Source: Anaerolineae bacterium
Lineage (GTDB): Bacteria; Chloroflexota; Anaerolineae; B4-G1; DUEL01
Assembly: GCA_016926575.1 (NCBI GenBank)
Contig: JAFGOJ010000271.1
Span: 1 to 6,589, forward strand
DNA length: 6,589 nucleotides
Direction of reading: 5' to 3'
A program made the position numbers and the translations under genes. Position 1 is the stretch's first letter, and every line of letters begins with the position of its first letter. Shown here piece after piece: positions 1-6,038 of the stretch. The notes under the pieces are model-generated. The model worked only from the letters and a program-made list of their open reading frames with translations, ran no database searches and had not been told where the DNA came from.

Positions 1-1184
1 GACCGGGCGGAACGGTGGGTCAGGAGACCGGCAACGACAGGGGCCATTTTCGCCCATCGGTTGTGAGCGCAGCGATCATATCCTCTACTTCGTTCATCGG
101 CGGCGAGCGCCAGATCGTGGCGCCTGTCCAGCGCTGCCGTTGGCAGGAGCCACGAAACCACCCGTCCCGTCAGCACGCCCATCACCGGCACCAGCGGCAG
201 CAAGTAACGATCCCAGACGGGAAACGCCCACAGCCAGTGAACCAGCACGTACAGTAGGCAGAATCCCACCAACGCGACATCGAACAGCGCGGGCCAGTCC
301 CGCCGCCGCACGCCACGGATGACCAGTCCCACGGCCCCGACGACTGCCACGCCAAGCAGGGGCCATCCAAGCAGGTGCGGCAACCAGGCGGCCCAGGCAC
401 GCAGCCGCGGTGCCACCTCCACCGGCCAGATCAGTCGCAGACCACCGTACCCGGCCACCCCCGTCTGCCAAAAACTCTGCGTGCCCTGCGCCACCCGCAC
501 GGCGTCCCACACTCCAACCAGACCGACGACAATGATAGAATGAAAAATGACAAATGACAAATGATGCAAGAGGCAAGAGGCAGAAGGGCGTTTGGGGTTC
601 CGATGGTGCCGGGCGAAGACAAAGAAGAAGGTCAAGGGCAGCCAGACCAGACCGGTCTGTTTGGCGGCACAGGAAAGCCCTACCAGGAGACCGGCCCACC
701 CTGGACGACCCGCCAGCGCCGCGACGCAGCCCCCCAGGCCCAGGGCGACCATGGGTGGGTCGAGGAAGCCGGTGGCAGAGAAGAGAATGGCGAAAGGAGA
801 GAGTGCGACGGCCAGCGCCGCCGCCCGTCCCGCCGCCTCACTGCGGTAGAGCTGGCGCGCCAGCCGCCCCGTCAACCCCACCGTGACCATCCCGCTGACC
901 AGCCCGGGCAAGCGCACGGCCCACTCCGCCGCGCCGATGGGAAGCGGCCGGTAGGGGTGGCAGCCCAGCAGGGCCAGCATGCCAGAAAGGACGTAAGGGA
1001 GCAGCGGCGGCTTGTAGGCCGGGACACTGACCAGCCAGGGGTCGCGGCCGCTGAAGATCAGCAGCCCCCACTGGCCATAGAGCGCCTCGTCCGGGTGCAG
1101 GCGATGCTCGCCCATCAGCGCCAGCCGCGCGGCCCATGCCAGCAAGTAAAGGGCGACGTAGATGAGTGCGTGTGATCTCCGCAC
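1..1184 (-). CDS. GT39/ArnT-like membrane glycosyltransferase, 3' end outside window
   Basis: This is a multipass inner-membrane glycosyltransferase of the PMT_2/ArnT type, which moves a sugar from a polyprenyl-phosphate donor to an acceptor on the outer face of the membrane. The frame is open from a GTG at 1184 through 394 codons to the left edge. A first helix (about 5-24) is followed by the loop HPDEALYG (30-37), whose D32/E33 match the catalytic acidic pair of the family. Next come YKPPLLPY (57-64), EWAVRLPG (87-94), a helix hairpin with FLDPP (140-144), CAAKQTGLVW (172-181) and WDRYLLPLVPVMG (324-336). About eight to nine hydrophobic segments are visible. The gene is 9 bases downstream of the PHP gene and in the same frame, so readthrough of that TGA would fuse them. 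Residues 200-217 are encoded by an AT-rich heptamer repeat. Beyond residue 345 the sequence turns hydrophilic, and the gene is incomplete. Donor and acceptor are unknown; nearby GDP-mannose synthesis makes mannose a guess. Confidence 0.85.
   Translation of the reverse strand, partial: MRRSHALIYVALYLLAWAARLALMGEHRLHPDEALYGQWGLLIFSGRDPWLVSVPAYKPPLLPYVLSGMLALLGCHPYRPLPIGAAEWAVRLPGLVSGMVTVGLTGRLARQLYRSEAAGRAAALAVALSPFAILFSATGFLDPPMVALGLGGCVAALAGRPGWAGLLVGLSCAAKQTGLVWLPLTFFFVFARHHRNPKRPSASCLLHHLSFVIFHSIIVVGLVGVWDAVRVAQGTQSFWQTGVAGYGGLRLIWPVEVAPRLRAWAAWLPHLLGWPLLGVAVVGAVGLVIRGVRRRDWPALFDVALVGFCLLYVLVHWLWAFPVWDRYLLPLVPVMGVLTGRVVSWLLPTAALDRRHDLALAADERSRGYDRCAHNRWAKMAPVVAGLLTHRSAR
537..589. repeat. 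Degenerate heptanucleotide tandem repeat inside the GT39 gene
   Basis: On the plus strand seven consecutive 7-base units run from 541: TGAAAAA, TGACAAA, TGACAAA, TGATGCA, AGAGGCA, AGAGGCA, GAAGGGC, with a partial match (AGAATGA) just before. Two units are perfectly duplicated (548-561 and 569-582), and the array changes from an AT-rich type to a purine-rich type half way. The block is far richer in A and T than its GC-rich surroundings. It resembles the heptameric short tandem repeats (STRRs) described in filamentous cyanobacteria. It lies wholly within coding sequence and the frame continues through it. Confidence 0.75.
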
Positions 1185-1191
1185 CCGATAG

Positions 1192-1195
1192 CCTC
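1192..1195 (-). promoter_or_regulatory. Shine-Dalgarno deciding the GTG start of the GT39 gene
   Basis: GAGG (1195 to 1192) overlaps the TGA stop of the PHP gene and sits 7 bases before the GTG at 1184. The next in-frame ATG is 23 codons further in and would remove the first membrane helix, so the GTG is preferred. Confidence 0.55.
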
Positions 1196-2612
1196 AATCG
1201 GACGCGAGGTAGACCGGGTTCCCCAGCGCCCGCGCCATCAATGCCTCCGGCTCCTCGTCCAGCGGGGCCTCCGGCGGTTCGATCACCTCGGGCCGGAAAT
1301 ACCGGTCGTCTTCCAGATCGACGGCCCAAGTGTGGGTGAATGGGTCGGCGGTGATGGCGGTCTGGAGCACGCGGCGGGCAGAGACCAGCCGCAGCACGCA
1401 GCCCGTACCGCCGGTCACCCGGCAGGTCAGGCGGAGCGGTTCCCCGGCGACGGCGCGCAGCGCTTCGCCCATGCCGGCGCGCTGCCCAGCGGCCTCGGCA
1501 GTCAGATCGACCTGGGGGCCGGATGGCCCTTCGGAGACGAAGACGCGCCCAGCGCGCAGGCCGTCGACGATGGCGGGGATGGAGAGGTCGGCAGCCCAGA
1601 CCCAGGTCGTGGGGGTGCCGACTTCGTACCAGCCCAGCGCGCCGGTGAACGGCCCCTGATGCTTGTCGGAACCGCCCACGGCGGTGATGCGCTGGCCGTC
1701 CTGCAACAGGCGGTCCCACGCCGCCAGCGACTGGTAGTTGGAGATGAACCAGGGCGCGCCCCACACCTCCACGCAGTCCGGCGCGAAAAACGAGCCGAAC
1801 TGCCACGGCGGGCCGTCGTCCTTGGGGTGGTTGACGGAGAAGAGCGCGCCGCGTTGGCGGGCCATCTCCCGCACCGCGGCCATCTGCCCGTCCTGCCAGC
1901 AGCGGAAATCGATCCAATCAGCGATGGGGAAGACGTTGGCGTGGCCGTGATAGGTGGTGATTTCCATACCGGGGATGAGCAACAGGTCGGGCGGGGCCAG
2001 CGCCTTCAAGCGCGGCAAGTGGCTGACGGTGTTGTGCTCGGTAACGGCGACGAAGTCGAGCCCCTGCGCCCGCGCCGCCGCGATCAGGTCCGCCAACGGC
2101 GCCGATCCATCCGAGTGGTGGGTGTGAGCGTGCAAGTCGCCGCAGAACCAGCGCGGGCCGGGGGCGATGGGGGCGGTGTCGAAGGGACAGGGCAGGGGGA
2201 GCGGGCGTGTCGTTTCGCCGGGGGCCATACGGATCTCGACGCGCACGTCACAGCCCGCTGAGATCAGTTGGTAGAGACCCAGGACGACGTGCCAGACGCC
2301 GGGCTGGATGGGGCCGGGCAGGTAGCCGGGCGTGGCCGTGTCGGCCGCGACGATGAAGGCGTCGGTGGACGTACCGCTCCAGCCGCGGAAGCCGCGCCCG
2401 CCGGGGAATTCGACCCCGCGCGGGTCGAACAGGCCAACGTCGACGATGTTGCCTGTGCCCCAACCGGCTTTGTCCGCCGAAACGGGGTCGCTGACCGTGT
2501 AGGAGACGTGCAGATGTACCACACCGGGCGGCACGTCGAAGGGGAGCAGCAAGTACGGGTCGCGCGCCTGGTCGGCGGGTGTGACGTGGCGGTCCAAAAC
2601 CAGGGTTTTCAT
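1194..2612 (-). CDS. PHP-domain metallohydrolase, CehA/McbA family
   Basis: This is a 472-residue soluble protein of the PHP superfamily, predicted to be a metal-dependent phosphoesterase or hydrolase with a multinuclear site. Residues 1-150 look like the beta-rich N-terminal domain usual for this family, with NIVDVGLFDPRG (55-66), FRGWSG (75-80) and GYLPGPIQPGVWHVVLGLY (96-114). The PHP barrel follows. It has DLHAHTHHSDG (159-169, H161 and H163), TEHN (191-194, H193), the GMEITT glutamate E217, H222/H224, NHP with H262, and GGSDKH with D316 and H318, so the metal ligand set looks complete. The C-terminal domain ends in ALGNPVYLASD, a typical CehA/McbA ending. No signal peptide is seen. CehA and McbA are carbaryl hydrolases, but most relatives have no known substrate, so none is claimed. 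The ATG at 2612 was chosen by homology; a GTG at 2618 would add two residues. The gene starts 14 bases after the acetyltransferase stop, and its TGA is 9 bases before the next start. Confidence 0.9.
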   Translation of the reverse strand: MKTLVLDRHVTPADQARDPYLLLPFDVPPGVVHLHVSYTVSDPVSADKAGWGTGNIVDVGLFDPRGVEFPGGRGFRGWSGTSTDAFIVAADTATPGYLPGPIQPGVWHVVLGLYQLISAGCDVRVEIRMAPGETTRPLPLPCPFDTAPIAPGPRWFCGDLHAHTHHSDGSAPLADLIAAARAQGLDFVAVTEHNTVSHLPRLKALAPPDLLLIPGMEITTYHGHANVFPIADWIDFRCWQDGQMAAVREMARQRGALFSVNHPKDDGPPWQFGSFFAPDCVEVWGAPWFISNYQSLAAWDRLLQDGQRITAVGGSDKHQGPFTGALGWYEVGTPTTWVWAADLSIPAIVDGLRAGRVFVSEGPSGPQVDLTAEAAGQRAGMGEALRAVAGEPLRLTCRVTGGTGCVLRLVSARRVLQTAITADPFTHTWAVDLEDDRYFRPEVIEPPEAPLDEEPEALMARALGNPVYLASD

Positions 2613-2626
2613 AGACACCCCGACAG

Positions 2627-3631
2627 TTACCTCCTCCGAACGATAAAAATGCGGTTCACGCTCACGTCTTGGCCGCCGTAGCGGTACTTGTACGGCTCGT
2701 CCCCGCGCATGAAGTCGTAGGCGGCGTGTCCCTGCTCGATGGCGTGCCGGATCAGGTAGCCGGTGAGCACCGCGCCGGCCCCCAGACGGGGGTCGTTCTC
2801 CCAATCCAAACCGGAATTGTAGGAGAGGATGCGGTTGTTGTAGCGAAAGTTGAGATAGGTAGCCAGCTTGCGCCCTCTGAACGTCAGGAAAGACAGGCTC
2901 AACCAGCGCCTGTCGGCCGCGATGTGGATCAGGTCGCGGAAGAACTGCCTCATCTGCGGGGTCAGGAAGGCTTCTTTGTCCGCATGGCTCTTCGCCATCA
3001 ACACGAGGAAGTCCTCGGCGGCCTGGGACAGGTCATCGTCGGGCTGCACGAAGTACCAGGCGACGTCGGGATCGGATTCGGCGCGGCGCAGCTTGCGCCG
3101 CAGTTCGTGGCGGTCCTTCCGGCCGAGCGCCGCCAGGTAGTCGTCCCACGTCGCGGGCAGCGAAACCACCGGGCAGACTTCCTGGACTTCCGTCTGCACC
3201 TGCCAGCCGCGCGCGCGGGCCAGTTCAGGGAGCAGGCGCAGGGTAGGAGACCCCTCGTGGACGTTACACAGGTCGAGCGCGTGCCAGAAAGGGGCGGCGG
3301 CACTGTCGATGAACTCCACGAACGCCGCCAGCACGGCTTCTTCCTGGCCCGCCGCGGTGACCCAATCCAGGTAGTCGGAGACCTCGAAGCAGCCTACGAC
3401 GCGCAGCACGTCGTCGAGCACGAAGAGGGGGGCCACGCCGACGAGCTCCCCTTCGGCGCGCGCAGCCAGCAGCCCCAACTGGCCCCGGCCCAGATTGCGC
3501 CACCAGGCGTGCTGGTAGGCCGGCGTGAGAAAGAAGACGTCGTTGGGGGAGCGGCGCAGTAGGGCGGTCCATTCATCCGCCAGGGCGTCGAACGCGGAAG
3601 GGTCATTATGTAGGGTAACGCGAATGGACAT
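2627..3631 (-). CDS. GNAT-superfamily acetyltransferase, FemAB/CelD-like (BioF2-like acyltransferase domain)
   Basis: This is a 334-residue soluble protein with no signal peptide or membrane segment. It looks like a two-lobed GNAT of the Acetyltransf_6 (BioF2-like/CelD) type, which transfers an acyl or aminoacyl group to an unknown acceptor. The first lobe has FFLTPAYQHAWWRNLG (33-48), a typical start for this family. The second has a basic helix RKDRHELRRKLRR (171-183) and the near-diagnostic C-terminal YDFMRGDEPYKYRYGG (305-320). I chose the ATG at 3631 because GGTGGAG (3639-3645) ends 7 bases upstream and the family-like sequence begins there; an in-frame ATG at 3664 adds 11 unrelated residues. 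The start overlaps the topA 3' end in another frame, which suggests translational coupling. Family members often act in exopolysaccharide or peptidoglycan modification, but the substrate here cannot be told from sequence. The family call is firm; the role is inferred. Confidence 0.85.
   Translation of the reverse strand: MSIRVTLHNDPSAFDALADEWTALLRRSPNDVFFLTPAYQHAWWRNLGRGQLGLLAARAEGELVGVAPLFVLDDVLRVVGCFEVSDYLDWVTAAGQEEAVLAAFVEFIDSAAAPFWHALDLCNVHEGSPTLRLLPELARARGWQVQTEVQEVCPVVSLPATWDDYLAALGRKDRHELRRKLRRAESDPDVAWYFVQPDDDLSQAAEDFLVLMAKSHADKEAFLTPQMRQFFRDLIHIAADRRWLSLSFLTFRGRKLATYLNFRYNNRILSYNSGLDWENDPRLGAGAVLTGYLIRHAIEQGHAAYDFMRGDEPYKYRYGGQDVSVNRIFIVRRR
2629..2637 (-). promoter_or_regulatory. Shine-Dalgarno built into the terminal Arg codons of the acetyltransferase gene
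   Basis: GGAGGAGGT (2637 to 2629) is formed by the last two codons (AGG AGG), the G before them and the first base of the TAA stop. It lies 10 bases before a GTG at 2618 and 16 bases before the ATG at 2612. The spacing favours the GTG or a second weak site (GGGG at about 2618-2621) serving the ATG, so the exact start of the next gene is ambiguous by two codons. Confidence 0.6.
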
Positions 3632-5972
3632 ATTCGGTCTCCACCTTGACCTCGGGCAATGCATCGAGCGGCGTGTCGGCTCCGCAGTCGTTGCAGTGCG
3701 CGGCGTCCTTGCGTCCCTCGGTCAGCAAGCCGCCACAGAGCGGGCATGGCTGGGGCAGAGGGCGCTTCCACACCCAGAACTCGCAGTTGGGGTAGTTGGA
3801 GCAGCCGTAGCCGATGCGCCCCTTGCGGGTGCGCTTCTCCACCAGGTCGCCCTCCTTGCACTTCGGGCACTTGACGCCCACCTTCTCCAGCCACGGTTCG
3901 GTATAGCGGCAGTCCGGGAACCCCTGGCAGCCGATGAACTTGCCGTACCGCCCCCAACGGATGATGAGGGGTTTGCCGCATTCCGGGCAGCTGCGCCCGA
4001 TCTCCTGCTGCCCCAGGTCGATCTTTTCGATCTTCGCGTCGGCGGCGTCCAACCGTTCCTTGAACGGGTCGTAGAACGCGCGCACCACCGGCACCCATTC
4101 TTGCTGTCCATTGGCGATCTCGTCGAGATTTTCTTCCATCTGCGCAGTGAAACCGTAGTCGAGCACGGCCGGGAAGTGTTCGACGAGCATATCGTTGACC
4201 AGACAGCCGGTCTCGGTAGCCATCAATCGCCGGCCCTCGCGGCGGACGTAGTTGCGCTGTTGGATCGTCGCCAGGATGGGGGCGTAGGTCGAGGGGCGGC
4301 CGATGCCGTACTCCTCTAATGCGCGCACCAGAGTGGCCTCCGTATAGCGCGGCGGCGGCTGGGTGAAGTGTTGCTCGGGAATCAAACGCATCAGGTCCAG
4401 AATCTCATCTACCTCGAGCGGCGGGATTTCCTGCTTCTTCTCTTCCTCGGCGTCTTCGTCCTTGGCTTCCTCGTAGACGATCAAAAAGCCGGGGAACTGG
4501 AGGGTCGAACCGGAGGCGCGGAAGAGATAGGGTTTCTCCCCGGCATCGGGGCCGGCCAGGACCTCGATGGTGAGAGTATCGTAGAGAGCGCGCTCCATCT
4601 GGCTGGCGACGAAGCGCTGCCAGATCAACTTGTAGAGTTGGTATTGGTCCCGATTCAGGTGGTCCTTGATGACGTCCGGCTCGCGGAAGACGGACGTGGG
4701 GCGGATGGCCTCGTGGGCTTCCTGGGCGCTCTTGGCCTTGGTCTTGTAGATGGGCGGTTGGGGGGGCATGAACGTGTCGCCGTGGCGTTGGGAGATGAAG
4801 GAGCGCGCTTCGGCCTGAGCCTGCGCCGACACGTTGGTCGAGTCGGTGCGCATATACGTGATCAAGCCGACGGTGCCATTTTCCCCTTCGATGTTGATGC
4901 CTTCGTAAAGCTGCTGGGCGATGCGCATCGTGCGGCGCGGGGTGTAGCCCAGGCGGCGGGAGGCCTCCTGCTGCATCGTGCTGGTGATATAGGGCGGGGA
5001 GGGGCTGCGCTGGCGCTTGCCTTTCTTCACCATGGAGACCACGTACGCGGCGTGCTCCAGTTCATCCACCACGGCCTGGGTCGCGGCCTGGGTGGTCAGG
5101 TCGACCTCTTCGCCCCGGATGCGGTGCAGTTTGGCGACGAACGTGCGCGGCTTGCGCTGCTCGGCTTGCTTGGCCAGCTCGGCCTCGATGGACCAGTATT
5201 CCACGGGGTCGAACGCATCGATCTCCCGGTCGCGCTCGACGACCAGGCGCACGGCCACCGATTGGACACGCCCGGCGCTGAGCCGCCCACGCACCTTGCG
5301 CCACAGCAGCGGACTCAGGCTGTAGCCCACCAGACGGTCGAGGATGCGGCGGGCTTGCTGGGCATCGACCATGTCCATGTTGATGTCGGAGGGATGCGCG
5401 AAGGCCTCTTCGACGGCGCTCTGGGTGATTTCGTGAAAGACGACGCGCTGAATCTGGGACCTGGGAATCTTGGCGGCTTCCATCAAGTGCCAGGCAATCG
5501 CTTCACCCTCGCGGTCGGGGTCGGTGGCCAGGTAGACCGTGCCGGCTTTCTTCACTTCGGCCTGCAGCTCTTTGACGACGGCCCGCTTCTCGTTGGGGAT
5601 GCGGTACTTCGGCTCGAAGTCGTTTTCCACGTCCACCGACATCGAAGAGCGCAGCAGGTCGCGCACGTGCCCCACCGAGGCGCGGACGGTGTAGCCCTTG
5701 CCCAGGAACCGGCCCACGGTGCGCGCCTTGGCGGGCGACTCGACGATCACCAGCCGGCCGTCCTTCTTGGGCGGCGGCGGGGGCTGTTTCCCCGCGTGAG
5801 CGGGTGTCTCACCCATGCGGAAGAGCTTCGTGCCGCAGACGGGGCAGGTCGCCTGTGTGGCGGGCCGCCCGTCTTTGGTGAACACCGGCTGCGGGTCGGG
5901 CATATCGCGCTTCTCACGACATTTGACGCAATAGGCTTGCAGGTTCGGAGTTTCTGGCTGAGTGTTGGACAT
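3606..5972 (-). CDS. topA: DNA topoisomerase I (type IA) with extra N-terminal zinc ribbon
   Basis: This is a cytoplasmic type IA topoisomerase that relaxes negative supercoils by transient cleavage of one strand. It has 788 residues from the ATG at 5972. The order of domains is as follows. An N-terminal ribbon has C15xxC18 and C43xxC46 and resembles DUF5679. A proline-rich linker with five prolines covers about 64-68. The TOPRIM domain starts at about 73, with LVIVESPAKA (E78) and DPDREGE at 151-157. The central type IA core carries RLSAGRVQS at 230-238 and the active-site ITYMRTDST, with Y373 the likely nucleophile. There is an acidic, lysine-containing insert at 501-515, and EYGIGRPSTYA at 554-564. 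Three C-terminal zinc ribbons follow: C662/C665/C682/C688, C702/C705/C724/C730 and C743/C746/C760/C763. All key catalytic residues are present. The C-terminal tail overlaps the next gene by 26 bases, pointing to a shared transcript. The enzyme identity is near certain; the name of the N-terminal domain is from memory of the family. Confidence 0.97.
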   Translation of the reverse strand: MSNTQPETPNLQAYCVKCREKRDMPDPQPVFTKDGRPATQATCPVCGTKLFRMGETPAHAGKQPPPPPKKDGRLVIVESPAKARTVGRFLGKGYTVRASVGHVRDLLRSSMSVDVENDFEPKYRIPNEKRAVVKELQAEVKKAGTVYLATDPDREGEAIAWHLMEAAKIPRSQIQRVVFHEITQSAVEEAFAHPSDINMDMVDAQQARRILDRLVGYSLSPLLWRKVRGRLSAGRVQSVAVRLVVERDREIDAFDPVEYWSIEAELAKQAEQRKPRTFVAKLHRIRGEEVDLTTQAATQAVVDELEHAAYVVSMVKKGKRQRSPSPPYITSTMQQEASRRLGYTPRRTMRIAQQLYEGINIEGENGTVGLITYMRTDSTNVSAQAQAEARSFISQRHGDTFMPPQPPIYKTKAKSAQEAHEAIRPTSVFREPDVIKDHLNRDQYQLYKLIWQRFVASQMERALYDTLTIEVLAGPDAGEKPYLFRASGSTLQFPGFLIVYEEAKDEDAEEEKKQEIPPLEVDEILDLMRLIPEQHFTQPPPRYTEATLVRALEEYGIGRPSTYAPILATIQQRNYVRREGRRLMATETGCLVNDMLVEHFPAVLDYGFTAQMEENLDEIANGQQEWVPVVRAFYDPFKERLDAADAKIEKIDLGQQEIGRSCPECGKPLIIRWGRYGKFIGCQGFPDCRYTEPWLEKVGVKCPKCKEGDLVEKRTRKGRIGYGCSNYPNCEFWVWKRPLPQPCPLCGGLLTEGRKDAAHCNDCGADTPLDALPEVKVETEYVHSRYPT

Positions 5973-5980
5973 AAAAGAGC

Positions 5981-5988
5981 AACCTCCT
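5981..5988 (-). promoter_or_regulatory. Strong Shine-Dalgarno that fixes the topA start
   Basis: AGGAGGTT lies on the minus strand 8 bases before the ATG at 5972. It favours this start over an in-frame ATG at 6017, which would add 15 residues unlike the family and would place the Shine-Dalgarno inside the coding region. Confidence 0.8.
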
Positions 5989-6029
5989 GAAACTAGAAAA
6001 ATTTCCAGCCCACACACAAGACGACGCGC

Positions 6030-6038
6030 ATTATAACA
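6030..6038 (-). promoter_or_regulatory. Candidate extended -10 promoter for the topA operon
   Basis: Read on the minus strand, TGTTATAAT spans 6038 to 6030. It is a perfect TATAAT preceded by the TG of an extended -10 element. It overlaps the last codons and TAA stop of the upstream guanylyltransferase gene. No good -35 hexamer is seen 16-18 bases upstream, which is acceptable for extended -10 promoters. Transcription would start near 6023, leaving a leader of about 50 bases before the topA ATG. Part of the match is forced by the stop codon context, so this is a prediction. Confidence 0.45.

Noticed and set aside
94..699. A 201-codon minus-strand frame inside the GT39 gene
   Set aside because: The overlapping frame carries continuous GT39 motifs on both sides; this one has none. 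It matters only as the frame reached if a repeat unit is gained.
838..1917. A 359-codon minus-strand frame overlapping the PHP and GT39 genes
   Set aside because: It is rich in Arg, Gly and Ala and lacks motifs, as expected for an out-of-frame reading of GC-rich genes.
1332..2261. A 309-codon plus-strand frame opposite the PHP gene
   Set aside because: It is an antisense shadow of a clear PHP-domain gene with all its metal motifs.
2613..2804. Upstream in-frame ATG at 2804 for the PHP gene
   Set aside because: It would add 64 low-complexity Arg/Gly residues that overlap the acetyltransferase gene; the family-like sequence begins at 2612.
2669..3562. A 297-codon plus-strand frame opposite the acetyltransferase gene
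   Set aside because: It is an antisense shadow; the minus-strand protein has family motifs and a Shine-Dalgarno.
3525..4319. A 264-codon plus-strand frame across the topA/acetyltransferase junction
   Set aside because: It spans two well-supported minus-strand genes and shows no family features.
4368..5990. A 540-codon open frame on the plus strand opposite topA
   Set aside because: It mirrors the topA codons of a GC-rich gene; it has no recognisable domain or codon logic of its own, and the minus-strand protein is unmistakable.
5993..6008. Imperfect dyad CTGGAAAT/TTTTCTAG in the gap before topA, as a terminator or operator
   Set aside because: The stem is AT-rich and mismatched, and no T-run follows it, so a terminator is unlikely; an operator cannot be supported by one copy.
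5973..6017. An upstream in-frame ATG for topA at 6017
   Set aside because: It would add 15 residues unlike the family and read through the strong Shine-Dalgarno at 5981-5988.
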